From IMG/VR virus record IMGVR_UViG_3300037847_001474, positions 1 through 35,643 of that record: a DNA stretch of 35,643 nt. The stretch is one strand, 5' to 3'. Made by a program: the position numbers and the translations under genes. This DNA is from a virus. The notes beneath the pieces are model-generated. The model had not been told where the DNA came from. It made no database searches and saw nothing but the letters and a program-made list of their open reading frames with translations. Shown in pieces: positions 20,619 through 26,852 of this stretch (positions are counted from its first letter, which is position 1; every line of letters starts with the position of its first letter).

Positions 20619-21959
20619 TTAGAATCCTGCGTAGAAAAATTGTTGAAGTCTTGTGCGACCAGTTAAGTTAGCAGCACCGATACCTGCACCAAAGTTAACA
20701 TCGTCAACTGTAACGTTTTCGGTAGAAAGCAGAGTTGCGTCTGCATCTGGGAACTTAATTGTTCTTGCTGCTGTAATATTCGTAGTGTCGATAACTACAT
20801 ATCGACTTGCCGATGCTGCTTCACGAATCTGAGGGCGAATAAGAGTCTTGTTAGAAAGATCTTGAGTTGCTTTCTCAGTAACCAGGATGCTAGTAGCACC
20901 TGCATTATTTAGCGAGTCTGTAGCAGGGAATCCTACGGAGTTATTTGTCTGAGTGTTGATGTTACTCAGGTCAAACGTCATTCGCTTTGTAACGTCAATA
21001 TTATCAGAAAGAATAAGATTGACAATAGTCTTAGCAGTCAGTGTCTGGGTAGTGTTCACACCAACCAGAGTCAAGTTCAAGTCAGGAACTGTGATAATTC
21101 TATTTGTTGTAAGAGCATCAGTATTGAACTGGAAATACTCAGTACCTACAGAATCGTTTCTAGTAAACTTGGGTTGTACAAATGTCTTTGTAAGTACAGT
21201 TTGATCTGCTTTTGTATCAAGCAGAGTAGACTCTGTTGTAGTAGGTTGAGCAACACTAACTGTCGCTCCTGCGTCAGGTAAGAAGAATTTCCTGAGTTGA
21301 CCTTGCGAATCGGTATAATTAAGTTGAAAAAGTGCCCTATCCTTGTCAGCAGTGCCTGGGATAAGGTTTTCGATTTGTAGATTATCGTGATCAATGTTGA
21401 TCGTTTTGTTAGTAATGACTTGTGTAGTATCAGAACCAACTAATGTTGTTGTAGAACCCTGGGAAACAGTTGGTAAGGAAAACACACGAGTGGCACCAGT
21501 ACCAACAGCACTAACTTCAAATCTGGCAGTTGTACTTGCTGTATTATCAGTAAGTTGGAAGTTTTCGTCTTGAGTGGAGAAGATACCTGTAATTGATACT
21601 GTACCACTACCCTTTGGTGAGAGAATAATGTTAGCATTCTCTCTTACTTCGTCTCTACTACCAAGTGTGATATTACTGGTGGTATCATTTACATTACTTC
21701 TAGTAAGGTAAAGTCCACCATCACCAAAAGAAAGACCCAGTTGATCATATTCCAGTTGGTACAATCCAGTGTCTCGGTCCAAGTCAAAACAAAGTCCAGG
21801 CGCTGCCTTAGTGCCCTGTGAAACTCCCTTAAAGAGTTGATTTACTTTTGCTTTTCTGTTAGGAATCAACGGGTCAGATACGACAACAGGGAGAATTGCT
21901 TCTCCCGACAAGTTCGCATCTGCGATTGTATCTAACTGAGAAATTTTACGGGTTCCCAC
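20619..21959 (-). CDS. Tail/fibre structural protein, 446 aa
   Basis: The product starts at GTG (21957-21959); a stop lies two codons upstream and no ATG is available. MGTRKISQLDTIADANLSGE is followed by beta-rich repeats such as 'GSRDEVRENANIILSPKGSG' and several 'TLTAKTI'/'VLTKTF'-like units, a repeat layout common in fibre shafts. The late promoter TATAAATA is 28 bases upstream. It is the first of five successive fibre-type genes. Confidence 0.75.
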   Translation of the reverse strand: MGTRKISQLDTIADANLSGEAILPVVVSDPLIPNRKAKVNQLFKGVSQGTKAAPGLCFDLDRDTGLYQLEYDQLGLSFGDGGLYLTRSNVNDTTSNITLGSRDEVRENANIILSPKGSGTVSITGIFSTQDENFQLTDNTASTTARFEVSAVGTGATRVFSLPTVSQGSTTTLVGSDTTQVITNKTINIDHDNLQIENLIPGTADKDRALFQLNYTDSQGQLRKFFLPDAGATVSVAQPTTTESTLLDTKADQTVLTKTFVQPKFTRNDSVGTEYFQFNTDALTTNRIITVPDLNLTLVGVNTTQTLTAKTIVNLILSDNIDVTKRMTFDLSNINTQTNNSVGFPATDSLNNAGATSILVTEKATQDLSNKTLIRPQIREAASASRYVVIDTTNITAARTIKFPDADATLLSTENVTVDDVNFGAGIGAANLTGRTRLQQFFYAGF

Positions 21960-21985
21960 GAATAATCACACGATTTGCTACAAGT

Positions 21986-22150
21986 TTATTTATACGGATA
22001 CAATTCATTGTATCTGGTAAAGCGTCGGATGTTGGGTGGTATACCCAATGCTTCACAACATGCGTTGTAATACTCCCATTCTTCTTGCAATTCCTCAGGG
22101 ATTGAAGTCGATGGGTCTGTTTCCGAGGATAAGTTCTCTGAATTGCTCAT
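21986..22150 (-). CDS. Small protein, 54 aa
   Basis: The frame extends to 22180, but ATG 22148-22150 has a near-perfect Shine-Dalgarno (AAGGAGAAGT) and is the likely start (MSNSENLSSETDP...). The 54-aa product is acidic first, then 'EEWEYYNACCEALGIPPNIR' and an aromatic end. The ribosome site lies inside the upstream 74-aa gene, giving a 56-base overlap. Its TAA stop is part of the late promoter. Function unknown. Confidence 0.7.
   Translation of the reverse strand: MSNSENLSSETDPSTSIPEELQEEWEYYNACCEALGIPPNIRRFTRYNELYPYK
21987..21994 (-). promoter_or_regulatory. T4 late promoter, perfect TATAAATA
   Basis: TATAAATA on the minus strand (21987-21994) is identical to the T4 late -10 consensus. 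It includes the TAA stop (21986-21988) of the 54-aa gene. It drives the 446-aa and 488-aa structural genes. Confidence 0.8.
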
Positions 22151-22319
22151 ACTTCTCCTTTTTAGATTTATGATACTCAATCAGTTCAGTGGTTTCACTG
22201 ATCAATTCCTCATACAACTTTCGGGGTTTAACCTTATCGTCGTCGAGATAATCCAGCAACATGTCTGCCAAACGACAACGCCGTTGCTTGTCGTAGTCTA
22301 GTGTCTCATTAAGGTTCAT
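22095..22319 (-). CDS. Small helical protein, 74 aa
   Basis: Encodes 74 aa, strongly helical and charged (DYDKQRRCRLADMLLDYLDD; YEELISETTELIEYHKSKKE), probably a coiled coil. Its ATG overlaps the 2OG gene stop as ATGA. The 3' end doubles as ribosome site and first codons of the 54-aa gene. No function assigned. Confidence 0.75.
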   Translation of the reverse strand: MNLNETLDYDKQRRCRLADMLLDYLDDDKVKPRKLYEELISETTELIEYHKSKKEKYEQFRELILGNRPIDFNP

Positions 22320-22876
22320 ACCAGGGAATTCTCAAAAAAGTTAAAATTTAGAACAACTCTTGACTTAGAATTTGTGCAGTTAGTTGCTCTGTGTAGTTTC
22401 ATTGTTGGAAATATAGCAATGCGATTTGCTACACTTTCAACTTTAACACCATCTTCAAACTCAGTGTAACCATCATTACTATTTACATAGAAAACTGCAC
22501 TCTTACTTTTCTCTGACCAATCAGAGTAATAATCCGTATGCCAGTCATATGCTTCAATCTTGTCGGAGTTGATATTAAGGTTTGCTTTTATTCGCATAAA
22601 CATAAAAGCATTTAACCTATCTCCAAACATATCAACAATCATTCGAGTGTAATCGCTGTAGTTTTCATAACTTACTCCTAAGAGTAAGTGAACGAATTGA
22701 AAACTTCTTAGATCATTCTTTTCTTTTTCCGACCATTCATAATTGATGATATCAATAAAATACCACGGGAAGTCACGACCCATCAAGATGCTCTCTAGTT
22801 TAGAGAACTCATTTGCTGGCAAGAAATCATCAATTACCTTGATATCTTCAGGTGTTTGAATCGTGTTGAGTGGCAT
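22316..22876 (-). CDS. 2OG-Fe(II) oxygenase (prolyl-hydroxylase-like), 186 aa
   Basis: The classical facial triad is present: 'YDWHTDYYSDW' supplies H113 and D115, 'IFPTMKLHRAT' supplies H162, and R173 (SRVVLNFNF) would bind 2-oxoglutarate. The N-terminus 'IKVIDDFLPANEF' is the usual lead-in of the prolyl 4-hydroxylase-like family. Products of such enzymes are hydroxylated proteins, but the substrate here is unknown. It is coupled to the 74-aa gene downstream by ATGA and lies among structural genes. Confidence 0.85.
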   Translation of the reverse strand: MPLNTIQTPEDIKVIDDFLPANEFSKLESILMGRDFPWYFIDIINYEWSEKEKNDLRSFQFVHLLLGVSYENYSDYTRMIVDMFGDRLNAFMFMRIKANLNINSDKIEAYDWHTDYYSDWSEKSKSAVFYVNSNDGYTEFEDGVKVESVANRIAIFPTMKLHRATNCTNSKSRVVLNFNFFENSLV

Positions 22877-22879
22877 GTT

Positions 22880-23101
22880 TTACTTTCCTACACCATAGTC
22901 GCCATTCTTTTTACCTTGGTCTTTTTCCAAGTCACGAATGTTTTGATGAAGTCGCTCTACTGCTGCACGAACTTCAGGAGTTTCTTCCCACTCCCAAGTA
23001 TCACTACCAATAGTTTTTGATTTTTTAGTCATGCTTGTCTCCTTGAATTTTTGTACTTTCCACCACTCAGCATATAGTGGACCATCATAATCTTTTTTCA
23101 T
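22880..23101 (-). CDS. Small protein, 73 aa
   Basis: ATG 23099-23101 overlaps the upstream 2OG gene's TGA as ATGA, giving 73 aa (MKKDYDGPLYAEWWKVQKF...). An internal ATG at 23031-23033 (MTKKSKTIGSDTWEWEETP) has an excellent AAGGAG ribosome site 6 bases upstream, so a 50-aa product may also or instead be made. The C-terminal half is helical (VRAAVERLHQNIRDLEKDQ). Function unknown. Confidence 0.65.
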   Translation of the reverse strand: MKKDYDGPLYAEWWKVQKFKETSMTKKSKTIGSDTWEWEETPEVRAAVERLHQNIRDLEKDQGKKNGDYGVGK

Positions 23102-23697
23102 TTGAACATTGGACCTTTCATCCATGCTACCAGTGAAATACGTTGTCCGCTTCTCACAGGTCTGACTCTATGTGGAACCCAAGACGGGAACACAACAGCG
23201 GTTCCTGCTTTAGGTTTGATATTAAAGAATCGGTTCTTATAATAGCATATTTGTAACTCACCGCCTTCATATTCGTCAGGATCTGTAAGAACAAGAGAAC
23301 AAGATAGTTTTCTTTCTTCACCTAAGTGACGATCATGCTGATAAAAATTATCTACATGCCAAGTGTAGAAGTCTTCTGAATCACCATTGTAAATGGTAGA
23401 CTGAATCCTACTTTCAAAGTGTGTAAGGTCATACTTAAAGTATGAATTATTAGCACTAATCATACAATTGTGTATGATACCTGGGATCCATTCATCCCAT
23501 GGGATCCATCCAACATCATTCTTACGAATCCCTGTTGATGTTGATTCCTTTTCTTTTGGATCGGAACTATTAACCTTTGCAGTTTCGTATGTCAACCCAC
23601 GAACATACTTCCTCATTGACATAATCAATCCAGGAGGTAATTGTGTGGGACACTCCCAAACAAGTTTGTCTGTAAATGCAACTGGTTCTTGTGACAT
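23098..23697 (-). CDS. PKHD-type 2OG-Fe(II) hydroxylase, 199 aa
   Basis: The product matches the PiuC/PKHD-type hydroxylase layout. 'YTWHVDN' gives H114 and D116, 'KLSCSLVLTDPDEYEGGELQ' is the signature core, and 'AGTAVVFPSWVPHRVRPV' gives H176, with R186 for 2-oxoglutarate. All catalytic ligands are intact. Family members are dioxygenases of proteins in bacteria and many cyanophages; targets are unknown. It is encoded directly upstream of tRNA-Asn and coupled to the 73-aa gene. Confidence 0.9.
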   Translation of the reverse strand: MSQEPVAFTDKLVWECPTQLPPGLIMSMRKYVRGLTYETAKVNSSDPKEKESTSTGIRKNDVGWIPWDEWIPGIIHNCMISANNSYFKYDLTHFESRIQSTIYNGDSEDFYTWHVDNFYQHDRHLGEERKLSCSLVLTDPDEYEGGELQICYYKNRFFNIKPKAGTAVVFPSWVPHRVRPVRSGQRISLVAWMKGPMFK

Positions 23698-23714
23698 ACC
23701 GAAAATAGTGGTAA

Positions 23715-23786
23715 CTCCCCTTCTAGGATTTGAACCTAGGACCGAGCGATTAACAGTCGCTTGCTCTGCCGCTGAGCTAAAGAGGA
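23715..23786 (-). tRNA. tRNA-Asn(GTT)
   Basis: A 72-base cloverleaf: acceptor TCCTCTT/AAGGGGA, D-stem GCTC/GAGC, anticodon stem AGCGA/TCGCT with loop CTGTTAA (anticodon GTT), and T-arm CTAGG TTCAAAT CCTAG. The discriminator is G and CCA is not encoded. Confidence 0.93.
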
Positions 23787-23834
23787 ATGGGAGGGGGCGC
23801 TGTTTCTAAAATACAGATCTTTTGTACTCCCCCA

Positions 23835-23907
23835 TGGAGAATAGGAGACTCGAACTCCTGACATCCTGCTTGCAAAGCAGGCGCTCTACCAACTGAGCTA
23901 ATTCCCC
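23835..23907 (-). tRNA. tRNA-Ala(TGC)
   Basis: A 73-base cloverleaf: acceptor GGGGAAT/ATTCTCC, anticodon stem CCTGC/GCAGG with loop TTTGCAA (anticodon TGC), and T-loop TTCGAGT. The discriminator is A and CCA is not encoded. It lies 4 bases from tRNA-Thr and 48 from tRNA-Asn. Confidence 0.95.
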
Positions 23908-23911
23908 AAGG

Positions 23912-23983
23912 AGCCCCTGACAAGATTTGAACTTGCGACCTGAGCTTTACAAAAGCCCTGCTCTACCGCTGAGCTACGGGGGC
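23912..23983 (-). tRNA. tRNA-Thr(TGT)
   Basis: A 72-base cloverleaf: acceptor GCCCCCG/CAGGGGC with one C-A mismatch, anticodon stem GGGCT/AGCTC with loop TTTGTAA (anticodon TGT), and T-loop TTCAAAT. CCA is not encoded. The 73-aa gene upstream ends inside it, with the stop at bases 8-10 of the tRNA. Confidence 0.9.
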
Positions 23984-24195
23984 GGTAATTTTTCTTGTTT
24001 TTTGAGTTTGAAGTAGAGTTTGTAATACTTTTGTTTAATTTCATCGAGAGTGTCCATATCTTCTTTGAAACCCAAATACTTGAGTAGTTGATAAGAACCT
24101 TCTAATTCGCTGATCAATCTCAACACATTTACTGCTGAGAGTGGAAACCCACCAAACTTGTAGTTTGCCGTGTCTCTTATATAGTCATCATTCAT
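23974..24195 (-). CDS. Small helical protein ending inside tRNA-Thr, 73 aa
   Basis: Encodes 73 aa, helix-rich (AVNVLRLISELEGSYQLLKY; LDEIKQKYYKLYFKLKKQE) with a basic C-terminal region ending KLPPP. The last codons and the TAG stop (23974-23976) are the first 10 bases of tRNA-Thr; the stop is the tRNA's T8-A9-G10. Processing of the tRNA would remove this stop from the message. No known domain. Confidence 0.75.
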   Translation of the reverse strand: MNDDYIRDTANYKFGGFPLSAVNVLRLISELEGSYQLLKYLGFKEDMDTLDEIKQKYYKLYFKLKKQEKLPPP

Positions 24196-24236
24196 AGAAG
24201 GTCCTACGGATTATCCCGACCAGTGCGAGTTTATAG

Positions 24237-24791
24237 TCATCCCGAGACTATATTGATATTTGCTGCAATAGTTTTACGATCTACATCACTTAGATGAGGT
24301 GTAACTCCATGCAGTACATGTCCAGGAAAGAAAATTACTTCACCTTTCTGAATATTTACATCAGAAGACCGAACACAATCCATATAATTAAGTTGCTTTT
24401 TCATTCGAGCACTTAGTAATGGACTCATTCGATCTTTGATGTAGAACTCACCAAAGTTATCACCTTGATTCAAAAAGAAAACGGCAGCAATATCATTTTC
24501 TGAATGATCATGAACTTCTTGGTAGGATCCTTTTCCATAGGTGTTTACCCAAGGATCAAACATTGTAAAATTAAATGATCCGATATCTTTGGAGAGAAGA
24601 TCTAAGGATGGTTTGATAACAGGTAGTGCTTCCTCAACAGGAATATTACTTGTTTTGACATTACAATAAAAGTTCCATTCAAAATCTGTATTAGATTCTT
24701 TAGTTACATATTTTTCATGTAACTCTAAGAGTTCAACAAAGTTAGGAATTTTGTACTTTAAGAAAAATGTAGTGGGAAAGAGAACATTCAT
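24237..24791 (-). CDS. 2OG-Fe(II) oxygenase-like protein, 184 aa
   Basis: ATG 24789-24791 overlaps the preceding TGA as ATGA, so I prefer MNVLFPTTFFLKYK over the start five codons upstream. The oxygenase core is 'YQEVHDHSENDIAAVFFLN' (H94, D95, H96), 'GEVIFFPGHVLHGVTP' (H161) and R172 before 'KTIAANI'. The N-terminal 'FPTTFFLKYKIPN' is typical of the phage Oxy_5-type group. The metal ligands are intact and the substrate is unknown. Confidence 0.8.
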   Translation of the reverse strand: MNVLFPTTFFLKYKIPNFVELLELHEKYVTKESNTDFEWNFYCNVKTSNIPVEEALPVIKPSLDLLSKDIGSFNFTMFDPWVNTYGKGSYQEVHDHSENDIAAVFFLNQGDNFGEFYIKDRMSPLLSARMKKQLNYMDCVRSSDVNIQKGEVIFFPGHVLHGVTPHLSDVDRKTIAANINIVSG

Positions 24792-24967
24792 TGACGTAAG
24801 GGCCATGGACCATAATAATCTTCTTTATCAAGTTCCAGATATTGATACAATGCAATATGTAAATGCCAATAACGAAGATACCAATCGGCAATCAGACCAT
24901 ACATCGGAAGTTCGTGATAGTCATTTTCGTTTTGGTGAAGCATCTTGATCAAGGTTTCTTTGTCCAT
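24788..24967 (-). CDS. Small aromatic-rich protein, 59 aa
   Basis: ATG 24965-24967 to TGA 24788-24790 encodes 59 aa with many Tyr, Trp and His (YGLIADWYLRYWHLHIALYQ). The start is only 4 bases after the 3' end of tRNA-Leu. It is coupled to the following 2OG oxygenase by ATGA. It is possibly a partner or small subunit of that oxygenase, which is inference from position only. Confidence 0.7.
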   Translation of the reverse strand: MDKETLIKMLHQNENDYHELPMYGLIADWYLRYWHLHIALYQYLELDKEDYYGPWPLRQ

Positions 24968-24971
24968 AATA

Positions 24972-25056
24972 TAGGAGTGGGGGGACTTGAACCCCCACGA
25001 GATTAATTCTCAACAGATTTTAAGTCTGGTGCGTCTACCTATTCCGCCACACTCCC
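24972..25056 (-). tRNA. tRNA-Leu(TAA)
   Basis: An 85-base class II tRNA with a long variable arm (TGAGAATTAATCTCG region): acceptor GGGAGTG/CACTCCT, anticodon stem CCAGA/TCTGT with loop CTTAAAA (anticodon TAA), and T-arm GGGGG TTCAAGT CCCCC. The discriminator is A and CCA is not encoded. The 57-aa gene upstream ends inside its D-arm. Confidence 0.95.
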
Positions 25057-25212
25057 ATCTGGCACCTTATAAGACGGGGGATGAAAATGACAATACTCAT
25101 TGAAAGTAATTTTCATTTCCTTGTTGCTAAGATTAGCATGTTTTGCTGCTGTTGGCAAGTTCCATTTTGCTGACCAAAGCATTTCCATAGATTTACGAGT
25201 TTCAGGTCGCAT
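25039..25212 (-). CDS. Small protein ending inside tRNA-Leu, 57 aa
   Basis: ATG 25210-25212 has a strong GGAGG ribosome site 3 bases upstream, favoured over the longer open frame. The 57-aa product is basic and helical, with a possible helix-turn-helix (LPTAAKHANLSNKEMKITFN). The final codons and TAG stop (25039-25041) lie in the D-arm of tRNA-Leu, an 18-base overlap. It could be a DNA-binding regulator, on weak evidence. Confidence 0.7.
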   Translation of the reverse strand: MRPETRKSMEMLWSAKWNLPTAAKHANLSNKEMKITFNEYCHFHPPSYKVPDGSVAE

Positions 25213-25420
25213 TTTCCTCCAGGAATTTTTTTCTAAATTCTTCTGCTTGCTGTTGAATTTCATCTGCAACAGGAGGGATCTCATTTACAGGAACCATCAT
25301 TGCAGACTTTCCATCAGGACGAACAATTTTCCAACAAACATGTTGAGATTCTGTTAGATCCATGATGAAATCAAAGTGATCTTCTGCTTGACGCAGCGTA
25401 ATACCAATCGGTCCAATCAT
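25202..25420 (-). CDS. Small protein, 72 aa
   Basis: ATG 25418-25420 overlaps the 63-aa gene stop as ATGA (MIGPIGITLRQAEDHFDFIM). The product has 72 aa with a strand-helix-strand look (HVCWKIVRPDGKSAMMVPVN) and an acidic helical C-terminus (EIQQQAEEFRKKFLEENA). Its 3' end carries the ribosome site of the next gene. Function unknown. Confidence 0.75.
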   Translation of the reverse strand: MIGPIGITLRQAEDHFDFIMDLTESQHVCWKIVRPDGKSAMMVPVNEIPPVADEIQQQAEEFRKKFLEENAT

Positions 25421-25608
25421 TTTACAGCAAAGCAATAAGTGATCATGTTGTTGTCAATAATCTCTTGAACTTCCGAGATTGTTTCAGAGAATCCTTCCGC
25501 ACCCTCATCATCAAACCTCCATTGTACATCCTTTTCATAACCTTCATCATCAACCAAAGTCATTTTACGCTTCGAGAAGTTGACAAAGATGTGCGACAGG
25601 GAATCCAT
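25417..25608 (-). CDS. Small protein, 63 aa
   Basis: Encodes 63 aa: a beta hairpin (HIFVNFSKRKMTLVDDEGYE) and an acidic helix (FSETISEVQEIIDNN) ending 'MITYCFAVK'. It is the first gene of a short operon read from promoter 25632-25660, with a leader of about 20 bases. No known domain. Confidence 0.75.
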   Translation of the reverse strand: MDSLSHIFVNFSKRKMTLVDDEGYEKDVQWRFDDEGAEGFSETISEVQEIIDNNMITYCFAVK

Positions 25609-25631
25609 GGGTGTCTCTTCAGTACCTATGT

Positions 25632-25660
25632 AGTATAGCAGAGAGGGGTGCCCCTGTCAA
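25632..25660 (-). promoter_or_regulatory. Early promoter TTGACA-N17-TATACT inside the late module
   Basis: On the minus strand TTGACA (25655-25660), 17 bases, TATACT (25632-25637) with the TGn extension (TGCTATACT). This is a near-consensus sigma70 promoter. The TGA stop of the 2OG gene (25657-25659) lies inside the -35. It would express three small genes, tRNA-Leu and the following 2OG/tRNA block early. Confidence 0.85.
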
Positions 25661-26259
25661 TAGTGGTGTGCAGAATCGCCACTGCCACACGGACCCTTGG
25701 GCATCATGTTAAAAGCGATTGAATATCGAGTCTGATCAGAATTATTTGGTGTCACAAGGTGACGAACTTCACTGGGAAACATGACCATCAGACCTTTTTG
25801 TGGTGGAACCATATAAGCTCCTGCATTGAATATGTTATATTCATCATACAGAGGAAGAATGGGTGAAGGAGTTTCGACAAGTTTTAATTTTGAAGAGTCA
25901 TCATTATATTCATCAAAATACAACACCGCACTATACCATGAATTAGTATGTACATGTTCTGCAGCAAAACCACCAGGGTATGTTTTAGTAAACCAAGATG
26001 TTGTTATCTGTATAAAATTTTGATACCCAAGATAACTTCTCACACATTCATTAAAAAGATCTTCAAAGTATTTCAACACGGATCTGTCCATAGTATGCAG
26101 AACATGAGTGTCTTTACTCGCTCCACTTTTATATCCAGTCTCCCAAGTGTCTTCATTCCATTTCATCTGGGCACAGACTTTTTTTAGATCATCACAAATA
26201 CCAAGATCTACATAAGTGTTTAGTAATGGTTTGGCAAATATAGGAGTTACATTCCACAT
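25657..26259 (-). CDS. 2OG-Fe(II) oxygenase-like protein, 200 aa (intact copy of a tandem pair)
   Basis: The core reads 'AAEHVHTNSWYSAVLYF' (H102, H104), 'KGLMVMFPSEVRHLVTP' (H167) and R178 before 'YSIAFNMMPKGP'. This is the Oxy_5-like group common in cyanophages. Its start overlaps the stop of the upstream paralogue (TGATG). The C-terminal 'MPKGPCGSGDSAHHY' is shared in outline with the paralogue. Intact ligands suggest an active dioxygenase; substrate unknown. Confidence 0.8.
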   Translation of the reverse strand: MWNVTPIFAKPLLNTYVDLGICDDLKKVCAQMKWNEDTWETGYKSGASKDTHVLHTMDRSVLKYFEDLFNECVRSYLGYQNFIQITTSWFTKTYPGGFAAEHVHTNSWYSAVLYFDEYNDDSSKLKLVETPSPILPLYDEYNIFNAGAYMVPPQKGLMVMFPSEVRHLVTPNNSDQTRYSIAFNMMPKGPCGSGDSAHHY

Positions 26260-26849
26260 CAGTAAATAAACGTAGATTCGTCGCTTCCCGTCTGTCCTTT
26301 AGGCATGACGTTAAATGTAAGACACAATCTATCAGTGTCTGAAGTATTCATGTAAACCCTATGTTTTACATGACTGGGAAACATCATCATGTGATTTGCA
26401 TTAGGTGACAAACGGATGAATGGTGCTGTCCATTGAGACCACTCAGCGGGGACAACATGAATACCTTGAGGGTCAACAAAAAATTCAATATCACCAGATT
26501 TTTCTGTGTATTCATCAAAGAATATCATACCAGTATACCAAGAGTTGTAGATAGTTTTGGCACGAACCTCGTGTCCTGGTGGCAATTTATGCAACCAAGA
26601 TGTAGTGAGTTGAATATCACAATCATACCCAAGTTGAGTAACAAGATCTTCAGAAATCTCTTTGATACTAGATCGAAGGTCTTTATGTTTATCAAGAATT
26701 TGTTTATCTTTAGACGTAATATCGATTCCATCAGTGGAGAACCAATATACGTCTTCCGAAATTTCTTTTAATTGTGTACACAATGTTTCTTCAATCTCTG
26801 TTGATGCAATTGGTTGCACAAACAGAGGAGCAATAGACCAAGTTTTCAT
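26259..26849 (-). CDS. 2OG-oxygenase paralogue lacking the first iron ligands, 196 aa
   Basis: It aligns with the next gene over most of its length (W..P.F..P; 'TTSWLHKLPPG', 'NSWYTGMIFFDEY', 'MMFPSHVKHRVYMNTSDTDR', 'LTFNVMPKG'). At the HxH position it has K98 and I100 ('AKTIYNSWY'), whereas H163 and R174 are kept. Loss of the first ligands should abolish iron binding and catalysis. It may be a structural or regulatory partner of its paralogue, or have other ligands. It starts 3 bases after the gp5-like gene. Confidence 0.8.
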   Translation of the reverse strand: MKTWSIAPLFVQPIASTEIEETLCTQLKEISEDVYWFSTDGIDITSKDKQILDKHKDLRSSIKEISEDLVTQLGYDCDIQLTTSWLHKLPPGHEVRAKTIYNSWYTGMIFFDEYTEKSGDIEFFVDPQGIHVVPAEWSQWTAPFIRLSPNANHMMMFPSHVKHRVYMNTSDTDRLCLTFNVMPKGQTGSDESTFIY

Positions 26850-26852
26850 AAT

